Positions 22,161 to 33,453 of a DNA stretch of 64,000 bases are shown here, one piece after another. The notes under the pieces were generated by a model, which had not been told where the DNA came from, did not search any database, and worked only from the letters and a program-made list of their open reading frames with translations. The stretch lies in NCBI GenBank assembly GCA_951213105.1, contig OX578138.1, forward strand, positions 68,235,537-68,299,536, written 5' to 3'. Within the stretch, counting starts at the first letter, position 1. Each line of letters starts with the position of its first letter. The position numbers and the translations under genes are program-made. The DNA is from Amaurobius ferox. Lineage: Eukaryota; Arthropoda; Arachnida; Araneae; Amaurobiidae.

Positions 22161-22720
22161 TTTGTTTGCAATTTGAATAACAGCATGCATAGGTCGTTTT
22201 CGTCCGTTTCACAGGCTCTTTAACATCGAATAGCCAAGTCTGTAATGACAAAATAAATACGTTTACATGCAACAATCTTTGAGAACTTCGATTTTTATCA
22301 CATATTAAGTTTTCGTACTGCTATTACAAATATAGGCTATTGCATGCTGAAAAGAACATAAAAAGCATGTTGTCCTGTCGAGGAATGTTGTTATTTTTAA
22401 TGGGAGGCCAATTCTTGCTCCAAGAACTCCACGAAATGTTGGTTAAACTATTGACCAACCGAGCGATAACATAAAATCGAAAATGCGACAGCTTGCTGAA
22501 ATCACATTTCCAGTTGCCAATCAGACACGAAACAACACCAGTTTTCGTCTTTCTCGCCTTCAAACCAGTTAAATGTGAATTTTGATTGACAGATATAGAA
22601 CGATTTAATTTTCAGTCGTCATGCAAAAAAAAAGGAAAGTGACCGATCAAAAGTACATTTTCTACGCGTTGCTCTGCTGACGCAAATGCCAAATCGAAAA
22701 TAAAATATGTAAAGCATCTT
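22161..22720. other. Unassigned DNA
   Basis: The interval 22324-22563 is moderately GC-rich and open on the minus strand for 79 codons, but I recognise no family and see no splice signals that would make it an exon. Confidence 0.35.
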
Positions 22721-23215
22721 GCTGCCTCAACTGGGAATCGTACCTTGGATCTCCGAATTGGCCAGCCGGCGCTCTACCGTTGAGCAACTGGAACGAAATT
22801 ACAAGCTCTTATCGTCGAAGTTGACTCTGCATTCTCCACCCTCTAACGTCAGATTAGCGTGTAACTGACAATCTGACTAACCACCTATTGCTATTTTTAC
22901 CCCCAGGTTAGCCTCTTGCTACTACTATTTTTACCCAGATTAGTATCCTACGTTGTCGTTATCCTCTCAATTTGAAATCGGCGTTCAATCTTTCAGAGTC
23001 CACTGAATCCGTACTAGTCGTACTAGAGTCAGTTTCAGAACTCCGAAACCTTTGCACTAACCTACAGGGTTGATTTGTTCTGGCGCCGTTGTAAAGAACC
23101 TTGCTGCACCGTCCGAGAATCGAACCCTGGATCTTCGAACTGGCCAGCCGGCGCTCTATCGTTGTGCTACTGAGACGAAATTGCTAGCTGTTATCGTCGA
23201 AGTGAACTTTGGAAA
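22721..23215 (-). mobile_element. Composite tRNA-like repeat, copy D2
   Basis: tRNA-like modules lie at 22721-22790 and 23103-23172 (minus strand: TAGCTCAACGGTAGAGCGCC with B-box GGTTCGATTCC-like words). The spacer contains CTAGTACGACTAGTACGG-type, TAAAAATAG and GGTTAGTCAGATTG words. The E insertion site near 23035-23055 is empty in this copy. Confidence 0.78.
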
Positions 23216-24411
23216 TATCTGCTTAGAATCGAACTAAAATTTTAGAAAGGTGATAATACTTAAAAGTTTTATTAATTAAAGTGCAGGAAAATAGCAGGTT
23301 ACAACAACGATGTGTTATTATTCTGATTAAGGGGGCATAAACCGTTATTACTTTCAAAAATTCATTTTTTCTTTTATTATATAATATAACAGATGTTCGT
23401 CATATTAAGATGACCCTCATTTGAACTACAACTGAGGTTATGGCCAGAAAAATTGCTCGTTGAATGGTACCGTGTTGCTTTGTTCATTTTCTTAATAAAA
23501 TTATCTAGATATAATCTCTTAACAGAATTTCTTAATGCTCTCATAATAGAATTATCTTAATAGAATCTTAATAGAACCTTTATTTTGTACACGATTTAAA
23601 CGAAATGGCTGCGTACATTTTCGGCAAAATTTTGTCATAAAAAAACAATCACATACGCGTAAAATGACCTACTTTTATGTTTTTATTATAAGATTTATAA
23701 TTACAGTAAGTAGTTTTTCCGCTTGAACAAGACATAACTTAATATTATTTTTTTTTACCATTAGAAGAATACATTTGTTGCATACCTAATAAGGTTATTT
23801 TATACATGTTTCTCTTTATGATAAACATATAGAGAATGTCTATGCACGCATTAAGTAATATTATGCGCAATAAGAAAAACTCTTATTTGAGGTTACGTAC
23901 TGCAATCCATTTAATGGAACGAAAGAACCTTTTTGTTATCACAACTTTCGTTCTAGTACGAATTTTCGTTTGGAACTTCATTTAAAATGATGCTTATATG
24001 TAAAAATTTCGTTTGTAATAAATGAATGTCAAACAATTTTTTTTTTGCATCGTTATAATAACTGTATAGCGATATAAGGTTATTTATACGCAAAATAAAG
24101 TGCTATATGGTAATGATCTTTATATGTTTTTATTATATATAACGTATAATTAATGAAATAGTTAAATTATTGCTTTCAAGCGATTGGAGTAAATTGAAGT
24201 AGCTAATATTCTGTTAATAAGCGGATATGTAGTTATTATACAATGGAAATAGTCTGTAAGTGTACTGTTCCATAATAACTATGTATATTTTTAGAAAATC
24301 GTAAGTAAGTCCCACAAAACATTATCATTTCTTCTTTCACATCTGTTTTTCTAAAGCAATCATAAGTAAAACAGAATGATAATTTACTTACCGAATTTGG
24401 TGCCCAATTTT
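23216..24411. other. Unassigned AT-rich DNA
   Basis: No exon or element ends seen. An ttaatagaat-type unit repeats at 23510-23580. Confidence 0.4.
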
Positions 24412-24713
24412 AACACTTGCCAGAGTAGTTGTAGAGTATTTATAGCTTTGTTCATTCTGCCTGTCTGTCTGTCCGTTCGCAAGATAGCTGCCATAAAAAT
24501 GACTTTAGTACGTTGTTGAGACAGTATGTGGAACATAAGGGAATGTAAATGAATAATATCATCCAATTAGTTTTGTATTAAATCCGGGCTGAAAAAATGA
24601 AATACATTGAACCCTATTGGACTTAATTTTTCAAACATTTTTTAAGCGGAGTTAAAATTCACAAACTGCTTTGAAAATTTTAAGAAATATTCAAATTACC
24701 AAGTAAAATGTGT

Positions 24714-25107
24714 TGTTGATGTTGTTGAGACCCAGACCGTCCGACCTACCAGAAAGGTGTAAGGTAACTGTTTGGACGGCCGGGAAGTGCCATCCAATTC
24801 AGACCGGAACCCAGTGGGGCAGCCATTCACAGAGACCGTACCCTCCTTCCCCTACCATCAACCTCTTGGAAGGACTTACGGACCCACATGTTTAACGTGA
24901 GCGTACTCCGCGTGAACACGGCGGCAGTTTTGGCAGCGTGCAAATCCAGCGCGCAAACCACCGGGCTACCGCGCCCGAAATGTGCCAGCAGCACGCGGTA
25001 TTCCTAGGTGGTCACCCACCCAAGTACTAACCGCACCTGATGCTGTTTGACTTCGGTGATCTAACGAGAACCGGTGTTTTCAGTACGGCACGGTCGTTGT
25101 CCAAGAG
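24714..25107 (-). mobile_element. 5S rRNA-headed SINE, copy 2
   Basis: 5S-like head at 24983-25101 on the minus strand, body as in copy 1, and (CAA)n-type tail at 24711-24726. It is flanked by an 8-bp duplication, aaatgtgt, at 24706-24713 and 25108-25115. It is nested in A3. Confidence 0.85.
24983..25101 (-). rRNA. 5S rRNA-like head of SINE copy 2
   Basis: Minus strand: ACCGTGCCGTACTGAAAACA, CACCGGTTCTCGTTAGATCA, GTTAGTACTTGGGTGGGTGA and CGCGTGCTGCTGG. The internal promoter words are retained, with scattered changes relative to copy 1. Probably not a functional 5S gene. Confidence 0.82.
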
Positions 25108-25888
25108 AAATGTGTGAAGAAAGTCATCAAAATATGTTAAGTAGTTTTTACATAAAAATTGAAATAATAATTACACCCATATTATATATTTTTCTGGCCA
25201 CCTTAATTGCTGCTCATGTCCCAGGACGAGTCGGACGGTCTGGGCTTTCGATACCCATATTATATGAAGAGATCAGGTGACTCGTTTCAAAATAAAAAAT
25301 GGCAACCTTGTTTGTTTCGCTTAGTAAAATCGTGATGTTTTAGGAACTCTTATATTTATATTTATTTTTGCATTCGTCCTAAATCCATTTAATTATCTAA
25401 TATTATCTGTGTATCTTAATTCTGTGCCTACGCAATTACAATATTTTTTATTTCAAATGATCACTAAATTTTGATTATTTTTACAACGAAGCCTAATTTT
25501 AACGCACGCAGAATGTAAACAAATCAAGCGACTATGAGATGAGTTGTATAAGATTTGCTGAATTTTTTTAATGCAAAATTATTTAGTTTTAGAGTCTGGA
25601 ATATAAGGGATATGAATGAAATATTTATTGGTTTTAAATAGAGAAATAGGCTTTTATAGCATTGTCTTTTTTGATGACGTTAATTTTACAAGTGAAATAA
25701 GTTATTGTGATAATTAAAAAAAATAACTTTGCTGAATGTATCGCATTTGAGATGTTTAAATAAAATTGCATTTCTGTTGGAAAGTGTTTCATAATCAATC
25801 CTTTATGCATGATTAATCTTACTTGTTAATCTTTATGAAATTTTATAATTAGTTTCAGAAGAAAACTAATTTAAATAATATTACTCAC

Positions 25889-26016
25889 ATTCTTCCCAAT
25901 AAGATCTGATTTATTTTCGATTATTCCCCATGGTGCAATTCCAATCGCCAAGACACGTCCCCTGAGACGGGGCGTCCTCTCATTTACGAGAGCTTCTCCA
26001 ACATGGCGCATGACAC
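25889..26016 (-). CDS. TRPM-family cation channel, internal exon (N-terminal homology region)
   Basis: A 128-bp exon with acceptor CTTTTTATAG|GT and donor AAGAAT|GTGAGT. After borrowing one base from the upstream exon it encodes [32 protein letters not shown] and [11 protein letters not shown]. The words GVx[12 protein letters not shown] and EN-DLIG are hallmarks of the TRPM homology regions (SLOG-like fold). This cytosolic N-terminal platform precedes the six transmembrane helices and binds ligands or other subunits. The exon starts in phase 1 and ends in phase 0. It follows the exon at 35607-35820 in perfect phase. The next exon (in other TRPMs beginning near a Pro-rich SSPRSKL-like stretch) was not found lower down, so the following intron is over 25 kb or the exon was missed. 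TRPM channels conduct cations such as Mg, Ca and Zn; the subtype cannot be told. Confidence 0.93.
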
Positions 26017-26802
26017 CTATAAAAAGAAAATGATATTATTACAGTTTGACACAGTGATCATAGTGGCGGATTGAATATGAAACATGGAATAGACAATTAC
26101 GCAAATGGAAAATAGGCATTTGTAGGTATCGACACTAAAGGATGTCATTTTAAATGTGAAATTGAAAATAAAAGTGCAATTAGCCTTGAATTTCATTACG
26201 TCCTGATTCTACTATATATATTGTTACTCACATTCTATAGGCATTTACCGGGTCAAAAATTCTAAACAACTATGTTTGTATTTTTCTCTTCAAAACTAGT
26301 AAACCGATAGTGATAGAGGTATCTCGGTATATCTGGGTTTTGAAATACAGAGTTCAGAAAAGGGGTAAAATTTGATGCATTCTATTCTACGTACATTTTT
26401 TGGGAATGTCAGTACAGCGCACATACAGGGTATTTAAAAAAGATTACACATAAACACGGGTGCCCATAGGGGGCAACGGGGCCCATAGGGGGCAACGGGT
26501 GCCCATAGGGGGCAACGGAAGCACTTTCCCTTCCTGGACATTCCAGTGGCAAAGGTAGGCATCAAGCTAGTTGATATTGTATGTCATATTCTTGAGTTTG
26601 CCCTCTCCTGGGAAAGCTTTTATGGGCGTCTACGCGACTCTTGTGTGATCGGTCGCCGAGCTAAGAAATGCTTTAAAAATAGATAGACTTTCACACAATG
26701 ACAGTTTTGGTCAGGTGACACGTTTAATTAAACAGTACAAAATTTAAGTTTTATATGAGTCTTTTACAAAGTAAGCTTTTTTTAGCCAATTTTTCCGTTT
26801 TT
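26017..26802. other. TRPM intron segment, no exon seen
   Basis: Contains a small tandem repeat (26459-26520) and a GC-richer segment to about 26650 that resembles an old interspersed repeat. No coding signal. Confidence 0.5.
26459..26520 (+). repeat. Three tandem 21-22-bp units
   Basis: The unit GTGCCCATAGGGGGCAACGG occurs three times; the second copy lacks two bases. The phrase is related to a cytosine-rich segment near 9327. Confidence 0.9.
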
Positions 26803-27956
26803 AACACTTTACAACATAGTTGAAAAGTGTTTATGACTTTGTTCATTCATTCTGTCTGTCTGTCTGTCCGTTAGTACGATAATTGCCGTAAAAATGACTT
26901 TATCGAAATGAAACTTTAGTGTGTTATTCAGACGATCGGTGGGATCTATGGGAATATAAATGAATAATATCACCTAATTACTTTTAGATTGAACCCGGGT
27001 TGAAAAATAAAATACATTGAAACCTATGGGACCTAATTTTCCAAACATTTTCTAAGAGAATTTAAAATTCCCAAATTACTTTGAAAGTTTTAAGAAATAT
27101 TCAAATTATCCCATAAAATGTATAAAATTTTTTTCAAAAAAACATATTTAGTTGTTTTTTAAATAAAAATTAAAATAATAATTACACCCTTTATACTAAG
27201 AGATCAAGTGACCATTATATGAAGTGATCACGTGACCAACTTCAAAATAAAATATGGCATCCACCTTGTGTCAAAATCGTGACTTTTAAAGTTCTTTTTA
27301 ATTTATATTTAGTGTTGTGTCCGTCCTAAAACCGCTTTTTTTTTGCTTAAATTATGTGCATCTACATTCTGAAACAACTCAACTACAATATATTTGAGGT
27401 TAAATGATCATCAAATTTTGATTATTTCTACAACGAAGCCTAATTTTCCCTTATGGAGAATGTAAACACCAAAAGATGTAGAATGAGTTGTATAAGAATT
27501 GCTGCATGTTTTTAACGCAAAATTATTTAGCTCATGGAGTTTGCAATATAACTGATATGAATGAAACATTCATTGATTTTACATAGAGAAGCAGACGATT
27601 TTTCGATGAAGTTTTAAGCATAGCGTTAAATTACTTGTACCTCCATGGTTTTAAGTTTTTAAATAAAATAAATTATTATAGTATTGTGATGAATGAAAGG
27701 AATGGGAAAAAGCTTATGAATGAAATGCTGCTTTTATAGAGAGATCTATGCGATTTATATTTCGATGACGTCATTTGAATAAAGTTCATTTGTTTTCGAT
27801 GAAGTTTTAAAATATAATAAATTATAGTATTATGATAATTTTAAAAATATTACCGAAGAAGGAGGTATCGCAGTTTAGAGATGTTTAAATAAAATTGCAT
27901 TGAAGTTGGAAAATGTTTCATAATCAATGCTTTATGCATGGTTGGTCTTTCTTGTT
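26803..27956 (-). mobile_element. Family A element, copy A4
   Basis: Hairpin terminus AACACTTTACAACATAGTTG...AAAAGTGTT at 26803, a (TCTG)n tract at 26850-26868, two CACGTGA or decayed units near 27200-27235, and the 5' terminus GGTCTTTCTTGTT at 27944-27956. It lies wholly within the TRPM intron. Confidence 0.85.
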
Positions 27957-28638
27957 ATTTAAAGATTATGGTCAATAAAAGGTATAAAAAAAAATCCGGT
28001 CCTCTAATATACAAATTTGGTCACGAAAAAAATCATCATAGTATAGGACATTAACCACTTTGACCTAATAAAAGTCAAAGGTAAAATCGTAGATTTAGGG
28101 GTTGGTACAAAAATTAAATTTATTTAGATGGAATTTCCATTCGAAAATTTAACATGCGTGCTTATTATTTGCAAAAGTTTTTATACAGTCTCCAGGTATG
28201 TGCTGAAAACTTTAATGAATGATTTATCGAGTAATTTTTATGGTATGACAGAACTATTTTGTTTGAATACTCGAACTATGGAAAATATTTTAATGTTTGA
28301 AAATATATTTTAATTTCTAAGTTTATGAAAAATATTTAATTTCTAAGGAAAATATTTTACTTTATAAGGGCCCATATAAAAAGTTACATTTTGTACTGTT
28401 TTATGAAAATGTGTTACATGAGTAGAATTTGCATAGGATGATAGTTAGGGCAATATTTTTATCGCAGAATAAAAAGGTTAAATTCACGGGGTGAAACCAC
28501 AAAATTTCGAGGAATTTTGTACACATTTCATTGTCCTAAAATTCGGGGATAAAAATCGCGGAAATTCGCGGAAATAATGTAGTTCCCGAATGATAGTCTA
28601 CCTTAATTAAATCATTTCTTAAATTGGAATCATGAATA
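27957..28638. other. TRPM intron segment
   Basis: AT-rich, with a repeated aaaatattttaatttctaag word at 28300-28350. No exon seen. Confidence 0.45.
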
Positions 28639-30661
28639 CAGGCGGCCCTCGACTTTCGCACATTCTACTTTCGCACAATTCGCTATTTCGCACATTTTTA
28701 AAAATTCATTTTTTTAAAGATTTTTGTCGATAATGTAAAAAGTGTTCGCTGCTAATGCAGTCAGTCGTTCCCACGGAGCGCGGGAGCTCGAACTCACTCA
28801 CACATTGCCGCCTAGAGTAGCGCACTTCTCGGAATCGTTGTGACGTCACTAGGGTTCCGAGTCGCGGTGGCAGGGGCCGAATGTCAAATACATACAATGT
28901 ATTAAACAGGTTTAGTTTCGCATTAGGGCGTTTGTCGATGCGTTGTATGTTTTGCCAATGTATTTATTTATGTTTAAATATTTCGCCCTTATAAATTTAT
29001 AAACATGAGTGAGAAACGGAGAAACTGCAGTGTTGATACGAACAAAAAGAAATTAAGGACTCATAAACTTCATACGATCGAGACGAAGATGGAAATAATT
29101 AGGAGTTCTGAAAGCGGTGAATCTTTTGCTTCAATCGGTCGTTCGCACGCCATAAACAGGTCTACGATATGTTCAATTTCGAAAAACAAGAATAAAATTA
29201 AGGAATACGTTCAAAATTGTGGAAATATATCTTCAAAGATTGTTTCCAAAAGAAACGGCATAGTGATGGGTGAAATGGAAAGATCTTTGTCATCATGGAT
29301 CAACATCAAAACGATGTCCCTCTGAGTTTTTCAATTATTCAAGCTAAGGCTCTTAGTTTGCATGAAGATTGGAAGACTAGATTAAAAGAAGATTCTAACA
29401 CGATGTTTCAAGCGAGTAATGGCTGGTTGACAAATTTAAAATGAGGTATTCTTTACATAATATTAAATTCATTGGCGAATCGGCTGATGCAGATAAAGAT
29501 GCTGCAAAATAATTTATTTCTTCATTGTCCAAAATTATTGTGGATGGAGCCAAATATTCTCCTAGCCAAATATTCAATGTAGACGAGATGGGTTTATTTC
29601 GAAAAAAAAAATGCCTAATTGTACATTCTTATCGAATGAAGAATCAGTTGCCCCTGGACATAAATCTTCAAAGAACCGATTGACATTGCTTCTTGGTGGA
29701 AACTTAGCTGGTGATTTAAAATTGAGGCCAATGTTAGTTTATCAAGCAGAAAATCACATAGCATTGAAATGGAAATATAAAGAAGTGCTTCCAGTCATTT
29801 GGAAATCAATTAAAAAAGCCTGGGTTACTGCGCAATTATTTAAACACTGGTTCACTTTTCATTTCGTGCCAGCAGTTAAGCAATATTGTAAAGATAAAAA
29901 TTTACAATTTAAAGCATTATTAATCTTAGGCAATGCTCCAGGACACCCAAAATCTCTGCAGAATTTATACCCGGAAATCAAAGTAGTATTTTTTCCTCCC
30001 CTTTCTTGCTTCCTTATACTATCTGCCTCATACAGCCCATGGACCAAACAGTGATAGCTACGTTTAAACGATATTATATGAGGACAATAATGAATCAGGC
30101 CATCAAGACAACTGACAGGGAAGGTGGGCCTACATTAGGAGATTTTTGGAAGAACGATAATATATGGAGCGCAATAAATCATATTGGAGACTCGTGGACT
30201 GAAATAAAAGAGTCAACAATGAAAGGTTCCTGGAAGCAATTATGCCCACAAATGATGAGTGATTTTATAAATTCTGAAGGAACTTCGGAAACTATCACAG
30301 ATGAAATAGTTAGCCTAATGAATGAACTAAACTTGGACGTCAACAACGAAGATGTTAATGAATTGATTGAATCTCACTCAGTACCTCTGTCAAATGAATA
30401 CTTAATTGAGCAACAAGAGTTAAATGAAATACACAATGAAAGTGAGGAAGAAGAAGCCGATAAAATTGTCTAGCCTTTGACAATCAAAAATATGAAAAAT
30501 ATGAAAATTTTTTTACAATCATGGAAGAATGTGATCCCAATAGAGAACGTATACCTCAAGTACGTAGGGCGATTGAGAAAGACACAGTATGTTATAGAAC
30601 TCAGTATGTTATAGAACACATTTTCAGGAATCAATTAAGTGCGAAAGTCTAGGGCAGCCTG
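28639..30661 (+). mobile_element. Tigger/pogo DNA transposon, near full length, inactive
   Basis: Terminal inverted repeats CAGGCGGCCCTCGACTTTCG at the left and the reverse complement of CAGGCTGCCCTAGACTTTCG at the right differ at two positions. A TA duplication flanks the element at 28637-28638 and 30662-30663. At 2023 bp the length fits Tigger-type elements. The transposase inside is a pseudogene. It is inserted in the TRPM intron. Confidence 0.93.
29005..30473 (+). pseudogene. Tigger/pogo transposase, frameshifted
   Basis: Order of parts: a CENP-B-like N-terminal helix-turn-helix (KMEIIRSSESGESFASIGRS, 29005-29300); a second CENP-B-type DNA-binding HTH (ALSLHEDW..., GWLTNLK, about 29330-29440); and a DDE_1 catalytic core with IFNVDEMGLF (first Asp), LLILGNAPGHP and IQPMDQTVIATFKRYYMR (third Asp). 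The second catalytic Asp, normally DNAPGHP, is Gly here (GGC at 29929-29931). Breaks occur near 29300 (frameshift), 29440 (frameshift), 29510 (TAA), the A-run at 29602-29611 (frameshift) and near 30005 (frameshift). The acidic tail ends at the stop at 30471-30473. The family cuts and pastes DNA; this copy is dead on several counts. Confidence 0.92.
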
Positions 30662-30663
30662 TA

Positions 30664-31081
30664 TACGATCAATCGTTCAAGATATTTTTCAGTCGTGTAT
30701 TATTTTTAAAGCCAGCTGTATACGCCGAAAGACACTACTTGAAAGACCACTGAGAATGACAGGCACATAGTCAAGAAACTTGCCATACGTAAACTTCTCC
30801 ATTTTGTTTACTAATTATATATTGTAAAAGTACGAGGGAAATGTGTCGTGGTGAAATTTAACCGCACCACTTTGAAAGCGAATTCTGACTAAAGTATCAT
30901 TATTATTATTATTAGTGTTTCTATTATTTTTTTTCATTATTTATCTCTATCGGAATTTTATTACTAATTTTTATCTATATGGAGAAATTTTTATCTTCCG
31001 TTCACCTGGTGTCTTACCTTTGATTCTGTGAATATTAAACCACTATCTGCGTGCATTAGTATTTAACTATTTCATGTTTTT
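30664..31081. other. TRPM intron segment
   Basis: No exon seen; a short (ATT)n run lies at 30899-30916. Confidence 0.45.
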
Positions 31082-31847
31082 ACTTTCCCTGCAATACATG
31101 GTAATGTGTAGGGAAAGTATTGGAATCATGCCGAAAATCGCAACTCGTGTTTTCGACGGATCTACTTGTTTCGAGACATCTAGAATACGGAAAAACAATT
31201 TTTAGCGTGACGTCGGTGTGTATGTCTCTGTGTGTGTCTGTCTGTCTGTCTGTACAGATATTTTATCCACTCTAACTAAAAAACTAATTAACCGAATTTC
31301 ATAAAATTTGGTATGCAAGTCACTTGTGGGCGAATCTGGTGCTGATTAGTTTTTGGGTACAATTCGGAAGAAAAGAACTCGCCTTTTTTAACTAAATGAT
31401 TCGCGAAAGCTTGTATCCACTCTAGCTGAAAAATTAATAGACCGAATTTCACAAAATTCGGTAGATTTGTCGGTTGTGGGTCACCCTGGAGCTGATTAGA
31501 TTTCAGTATGATTCGGAAAAAAATAACCTGCCTTTTTTTGCAAAATGGCCTCTCAAAAATCAACAAAATCCAAAATAAAAAACTGCGTATGCTCAAATAT
31601 ATCTATTAAATGCTTTTTTTATACGTAATTTTTAACAATGAACAGAATAAGACAAACCCCATTGCACTAGGACTAGCCGTTCTCAAGATATTTTAGTTTT
31701 TTTTGTATTTTCTCTACGCCACCTTTGAAAATGAGTCCAGTTACCACATGAAAATGAAAATTGAATTAATAGTGAATTAAATTTAATTGAAATAAAGAGA
31801 ATGTGGATATAAATCTGCATCATCATGTGCTGCCCGAATCAGATTTT
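31082..31847 (-). mobile_element. Family B element, copy B3 (left arm of an inverted pair)
   Basis: The left end is the hairpin ACTTTCCCTGCAATA...TAGGGAAAGTA. It is followed by the GATTTTCG-like head words and (CTGT)n at 31236-31254, and ends at 31847 with the reverse of AAAATCTGAT. It is the inverted partner of B4. Confidence 0.75.
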
Positions 31848-32662
31848 GTTAATTCTATTTTCCTGCACGGATTTTGGTATTTTATTTTTAATTTTATGGA
31901 TTTATGTTTGTCTTGTATTTTTTTCTCATAATATGAAATTTCTTTTAGCAGATCGGCATTTTATATTATGCAAATTTGACTAGTGAGTTGGATGTAGTTA
32001 AAAGCTCTGTACCGTGTACTTTGTACTGCACATGCCTCTGATGAAAGGCGGCTATACGCATGACAGCGTAAAGGTCAATTTATGTAAATTTTACGTCCTA
32101 TATGCTATAAATAAACTTTTACTTAAAACGCCATTATTACTTATAATTTTCTCACACGGACGTCTCGCCAATTTGAGTTATTATTTATTTCATTTGCACC
32201 ATTCTTGTACTCCACAGAGAATTTCGAAGAATATCACATTTCAACGTATTAACTATCATAGATCAGGAGCACTGAAAAGACAAACTTAACAATCCTTTCG
32301 CTACTCTTACATCACAAAAGTGATCTTCATGTAAGTAACTTTGCTGCCTCAACTAGGCTATATATGATACTGAAATTTTGCAGTTATCCATACAGAATCT
32401 GTAGATACCATTAATGACCTCATCATCGTAATTGAATAAAATCAAATACAGATTATCTTTTACGTTAGGCCATTTAACAAAGAGCAATCCATTTTGAAAA
32501 CATAATAAAGGAGCTAAATCAGTAGTAATTTGAATTTTCTACGGAATTACTTTTAAGGGATCAGGATGCAAGTTCATAGCAATGCAAAAATTGGGCCTAC
32601 TAAATCTAAAACTCATATTTTCAGAAAAATCTTTAAAATTATATATTACATTAAGATTAAAA
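31848..32662. other. Spacer between inverted family B copies
   Basis: AT-rich, no exon recognised. A plus-strand frame at 32014-32289 has no family features. Confidence 0.4.
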
Positions 32663-33453
32663 ATCTGATGTGGGCAGCACGTGACACATTAGACTTATAT
32701 CCACGCTCTCTTTATTTTAATTAAATTTAATTCATTTTTAATTCAGTTTTCGTTCTCATTTGGTAACTGGACTTATTTTCAAAGATGGCGTAGAGAAAAT
32801 ACGAAAAAACTAAAATATCTCGAGAACGGCTAGAACTAGTGTAATGGAATTGGTTTTATTCCTTTCTTTGTTAAAAATTACGTATGAAACAAGCATTTAA
32901 TGAATATATTTGAGCATATGTAGTTTTTTATTTTAGATTTTGACGATTTTTGAGGGCCATTTTGTAAAAAAAAGGTAGGTTATTTTTTTCCAAATCGTAC
33001 CAAAATCTAATCAGCACCAAAGTAACCCACAAGCGACTTATCTACCGAATTTTGTGTAATTCGGTCCATTAGATTTTCATCTAGAGTGGATACAGGCTTT
33101 TTTTGGAGGCCATTTCGCAAATAAAGGCGGGGTTTCTTTTTATCCCGAATCGTACTAACAACTAATCAACACCAGTGTCACACCCAAGTGACTTACCTAC
33201 CAAATTTTATGAAATTCATTACATTAGTTTTTGAGTTAGAGTGGATACATACATTACACAGACAGAGAGACACAAAGACAGACATACAGACAGACAGACA
33301 CACAGACAGACACACACACAGACGTCACGCAAAAAATAGTTTTTTCGTATTCTAGAGGTCTCGAAACGTGTAGATCCGTCGAAAACTCGAGTTGCGATTT
33401 TCGGCATGATTCCAATACTTTCCCTATACATTACCATTTATTGCAGGGAAAGT
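32663..33453 (+). mobile_element. Family B element, copy B4 (right arm of an inverted pair)
   Basis: Starts ATCTGATGTGGGCAGCACGT, carries CAGA/CACA simple sequence at 33258-33322, and ends in the hairpin ACTTTCCCTATACA...TTGCAGGGAAAGT. It matches B3 over roughly 770 bp in opposite orientation. Confidence 0.75.

Larger units (their letters stand above)
24412..25826 (-). mobile_element. Family A element, copy A3, interrupted by a 5S-SINE and a second small insertion
   Basis: The hairpin terminus at 24412 is degraded (AACACTTGCCAGAG...). The CAGA/CTGT tract is at 24459-24473 and the 5' terminus at about 25826. Two insertions interrupt it: a 5S-SINE at 24714-25107 and a fragment of about 65 bp at about 25190-25250 flanked by a 13-bp duplication (acccatattatat). 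Confidence 0.8.

Noticed and set aside
22324..22563. Minus-strand 79-codon frame at a GC-richer patch
   Set aside because: No family resemblance and no convincing splice signals; left as unassigned.
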